A stretch of 64,000 bases of DNA from Streptomyces umbrinus. Lineage in GTDB: Bacteria > Actinomycetota > Actinomycetes > Streptomycetales > Streptomycetaceae. A program made the translations under genes and the position numbers. The notes under the pieces were generated by a model. It was given only the letters and a program-made list of their open reading frames with translations. It did not search any database and was not told where the DNA came from. Numbering within the stretch: position 1 is the first letter of the stretch; every line of letters begins with the position of its first letter. The DNA lies in NCBI RefSeq assembly GCF_030817415.1, contig NZ_JAUSZI010000002.1:7502001-7566000 (forward strand). The letters are read 5' to 3'. Positions 62,963-64,000 of the stretch are shown here, piece by piece.

Positions 62963-64000
62963 TCACCCGCACAACTTCCTCTCAGCCCGCACAGGATCAT
63001 TCGGGAAACGAAACGCCGTACGTTCCCAGGCTCCAGTGATGTTGCTCAGAAAACGTCCCGGAGTCAGCGGCCCCCGAGTCGCCGAGTTCAACTCGGCAAG
63101 CGCACCGCAGTGCAGGGCGCGCCGAGCGGCGGCCACCTCGGAAGGGTCGGCCCAGCCGGGCGCGTCCCCCGGCACACCCCGATCCGCAGCAAGCCACGCC
63201 GCCGGCAGCCGCTTGTCGTGGCCGACCCGTCCGCCCCCGACCCGCTCCGAATGCGCGGCCACCGGGTAGGCCAACCCGATGGGATCGAGCGCGGCCCCGT
63301 CCAGCGGCACGACCGATCCGTTGAGCCCCAGCACCACATAGCTGGCCGTCATGGAAGGAGCGCCCGCACCCACGGGCGCCGCCACCCGCCCCTCCTTGCC
63401 GAACAGCAGGGCCGGCGCTCCGGAGTACCGCGCGGCCCACACCTTGCGCGCGTACTCCAGGTGATGCGGAGCCCCGACGAAGGTGTGCCGCACGGGATGC
63501 GGATCGGCGTTGTGGCGGACATACACGCCACGTTCGTCCGCGATCCCCGCCGGCCCGATCTGTCCGCCGTACGGAATCCGCAGCCACCCCGCGCACACCA
63601 CCGCCCACAGTCCGACCCCGACCGCCGCCAGCGCGCCCACCCGTGTCACCGGCACCACGAAGACGGGCAGCAGCATCAGCAGAAGCCCCGGCAGCAGCAT
63701 CCGCCCGTGCATGAAGTCACCGCCGACCTTGATGACGTACAGCCAGCACAGCGCTCCGGCGACGACGGGCGCGAGCACGGGAACGAGCCGCGTGACCCCG
63801 CGTTCGGCGAGCCCGCCGCGCGCGGGCAGCACCGCGGCTGCCACGAACAGCGCGGGGACCCACAGCAGATAGGGATGCGCGAAGTCGCCGAGATACCCGA
63901 GGCCCCGCCCCCACAGACTCTGCGAAGCCTCCTTGGTCACGGCGGGCAGTGGCACGAGATGCCCGTAGTACCCGGCCCGGAACACCTCGTACGCGGCCGG
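62963..64000 (-). CDS. AftB-like membrane glycosyltransferase, C-terminal part
   Basis: The frame is open to the window edge, so the N-terminal part lies beyond 64000. About 345 residues remain: a part resembling the AftB/GT-C fold (EVFRAGYYGHLVPLPAVTKEA, LGDFAHPYLLWVP), four or so membrane spans, VGGDFMHGRMLLPGLLL, and a long C-terminal soluble part outside the membrane. In mycobacteria AftB adds terminal arabinofuranose using a polyprenyl donor; Streptomyces homologues have no proven role. The assignment rests on motif pattern only. Confidence 0.7.
   Translation of the reverse strand, partial: PAAYEVFRAGYYGHLVPLPAVTKEASQSLWGRGLGYLGDFAHPYLLWVPALFVAAAVLPARGGLAERGVTRLVPVLAPVVAGALCWLYVIKVGGDFMHGRMLLPGLLLMLLPVFVVPVTRVGALAAVGVGLWAVVCAGWLRIPYGGQIGPAGIADERGVYVRHNADPHPVRHTFVGAPHHLEYARKVWAARYSGAPALLFGKEGRVAAPVGAGAPSMTASYVVLGLNGSVVPLDGAALDPIGLAYPVAAHSERVGGGRVGHDKRLPAAWLAADRGVPGDAPGWADPSEVAAARRALHCGALAELNSATRGPLTPGRFLSNITGAWERTAFRFPNDPVRAERKLCG

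Overview
This is a high-GC actinobacterial chromosome segment, almost certainly Streptomyces. The signs are frequent GTG starts with GGAGG-type ribosome sites, a Scr1-type HTH regulator paired with a DUF397 protein and a HATPase protein, twin-arginine and lipoprotein signals, and many short G+C-rich repeats. The calls come from reading the sequence and recalling protein families; no database search was possible.

Layout. 0-16.4 kb is ordinary chromosome: the end of a phytase-like esterase gene, a fused two-in-one ABC exporter, a small secreted protein, an S28/S37 tripeptidyl aminopeptidase, a lipoprotein, a GH3 beta-hexosaminidase, a TPR protein, the HTH/DUF397/HATPase locus, a TIM-barrel sugar isomerase, a MarR-GNAT fusion and an aldo/keto reductase. 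16.4-20.4 kb is a redox cluster (NmrA-like reductase, MarR regulator, Old Yellow Enzyme, quinone-oxidoreductase-like enzyme) with a palindromic operator region. 20.4-23.2 kb is a graveyard of mobile DNA: a serine recombinase tail and a frameshifted tyrosine integrase cut by an IS110-family element whose ends, CT core and likely bridge RNA can be read, followed by a ~220-bp nested inverted repeat. 23.2-30 kb is a LacI-controlled carbohydrate operon (Gfo/Idh/MocA oxidoreductase, DUF993 protein, isomerase) split by an IS607-type element with tnpA and tnpB. 30-37.4 kb holds an HTH membrane protein, a serine hydrolase lipoprotein and a damaged ribose operon: rbsD and rbsK look intact, but rbsA survives only as a fragment fused to rbsC-rbsB and abuts an IS605-type element whose TnpB lacks the first RuvC aspartate. 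37.4-48.1 kb is housekeeping: methyltransferase, RecD2, citrate synthase, copper ATPase and chaperone, PrsW protease, alcohol dehydrogenase and a small HTH protein. 48.3-55.2 kb is a myo-inositol catabolic cluster (an isomerase divergent from iolC, an aldolase-like gene, a collapsed iolB, iolD, mmsA). 55.4-64 kb has an APC permease, a hydrolase-ABC ATPase fusion with its permease, a VWA lipoprotein and the C-terminal part of an AftB-like membrane glycosyltransferase.

How it fits together. Three sugar or polyol loci (the LacI operon, rbs and iol) each carry a lesion: IS607 in the isomerase start, IS605 plus deletion in rbsA/rbsC, and deletions in iolB. The strain has probably lost ribose uptake, and inositol breakdown is doubtful unless another iolB exists. 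The most interesting mechanistic signals are the IS110 element with guide-like matches to its own target and ends, the apparently nuclease-dead TnpB, and the three-copy composite repeat, two copies of which face each other about 22 kb apart.
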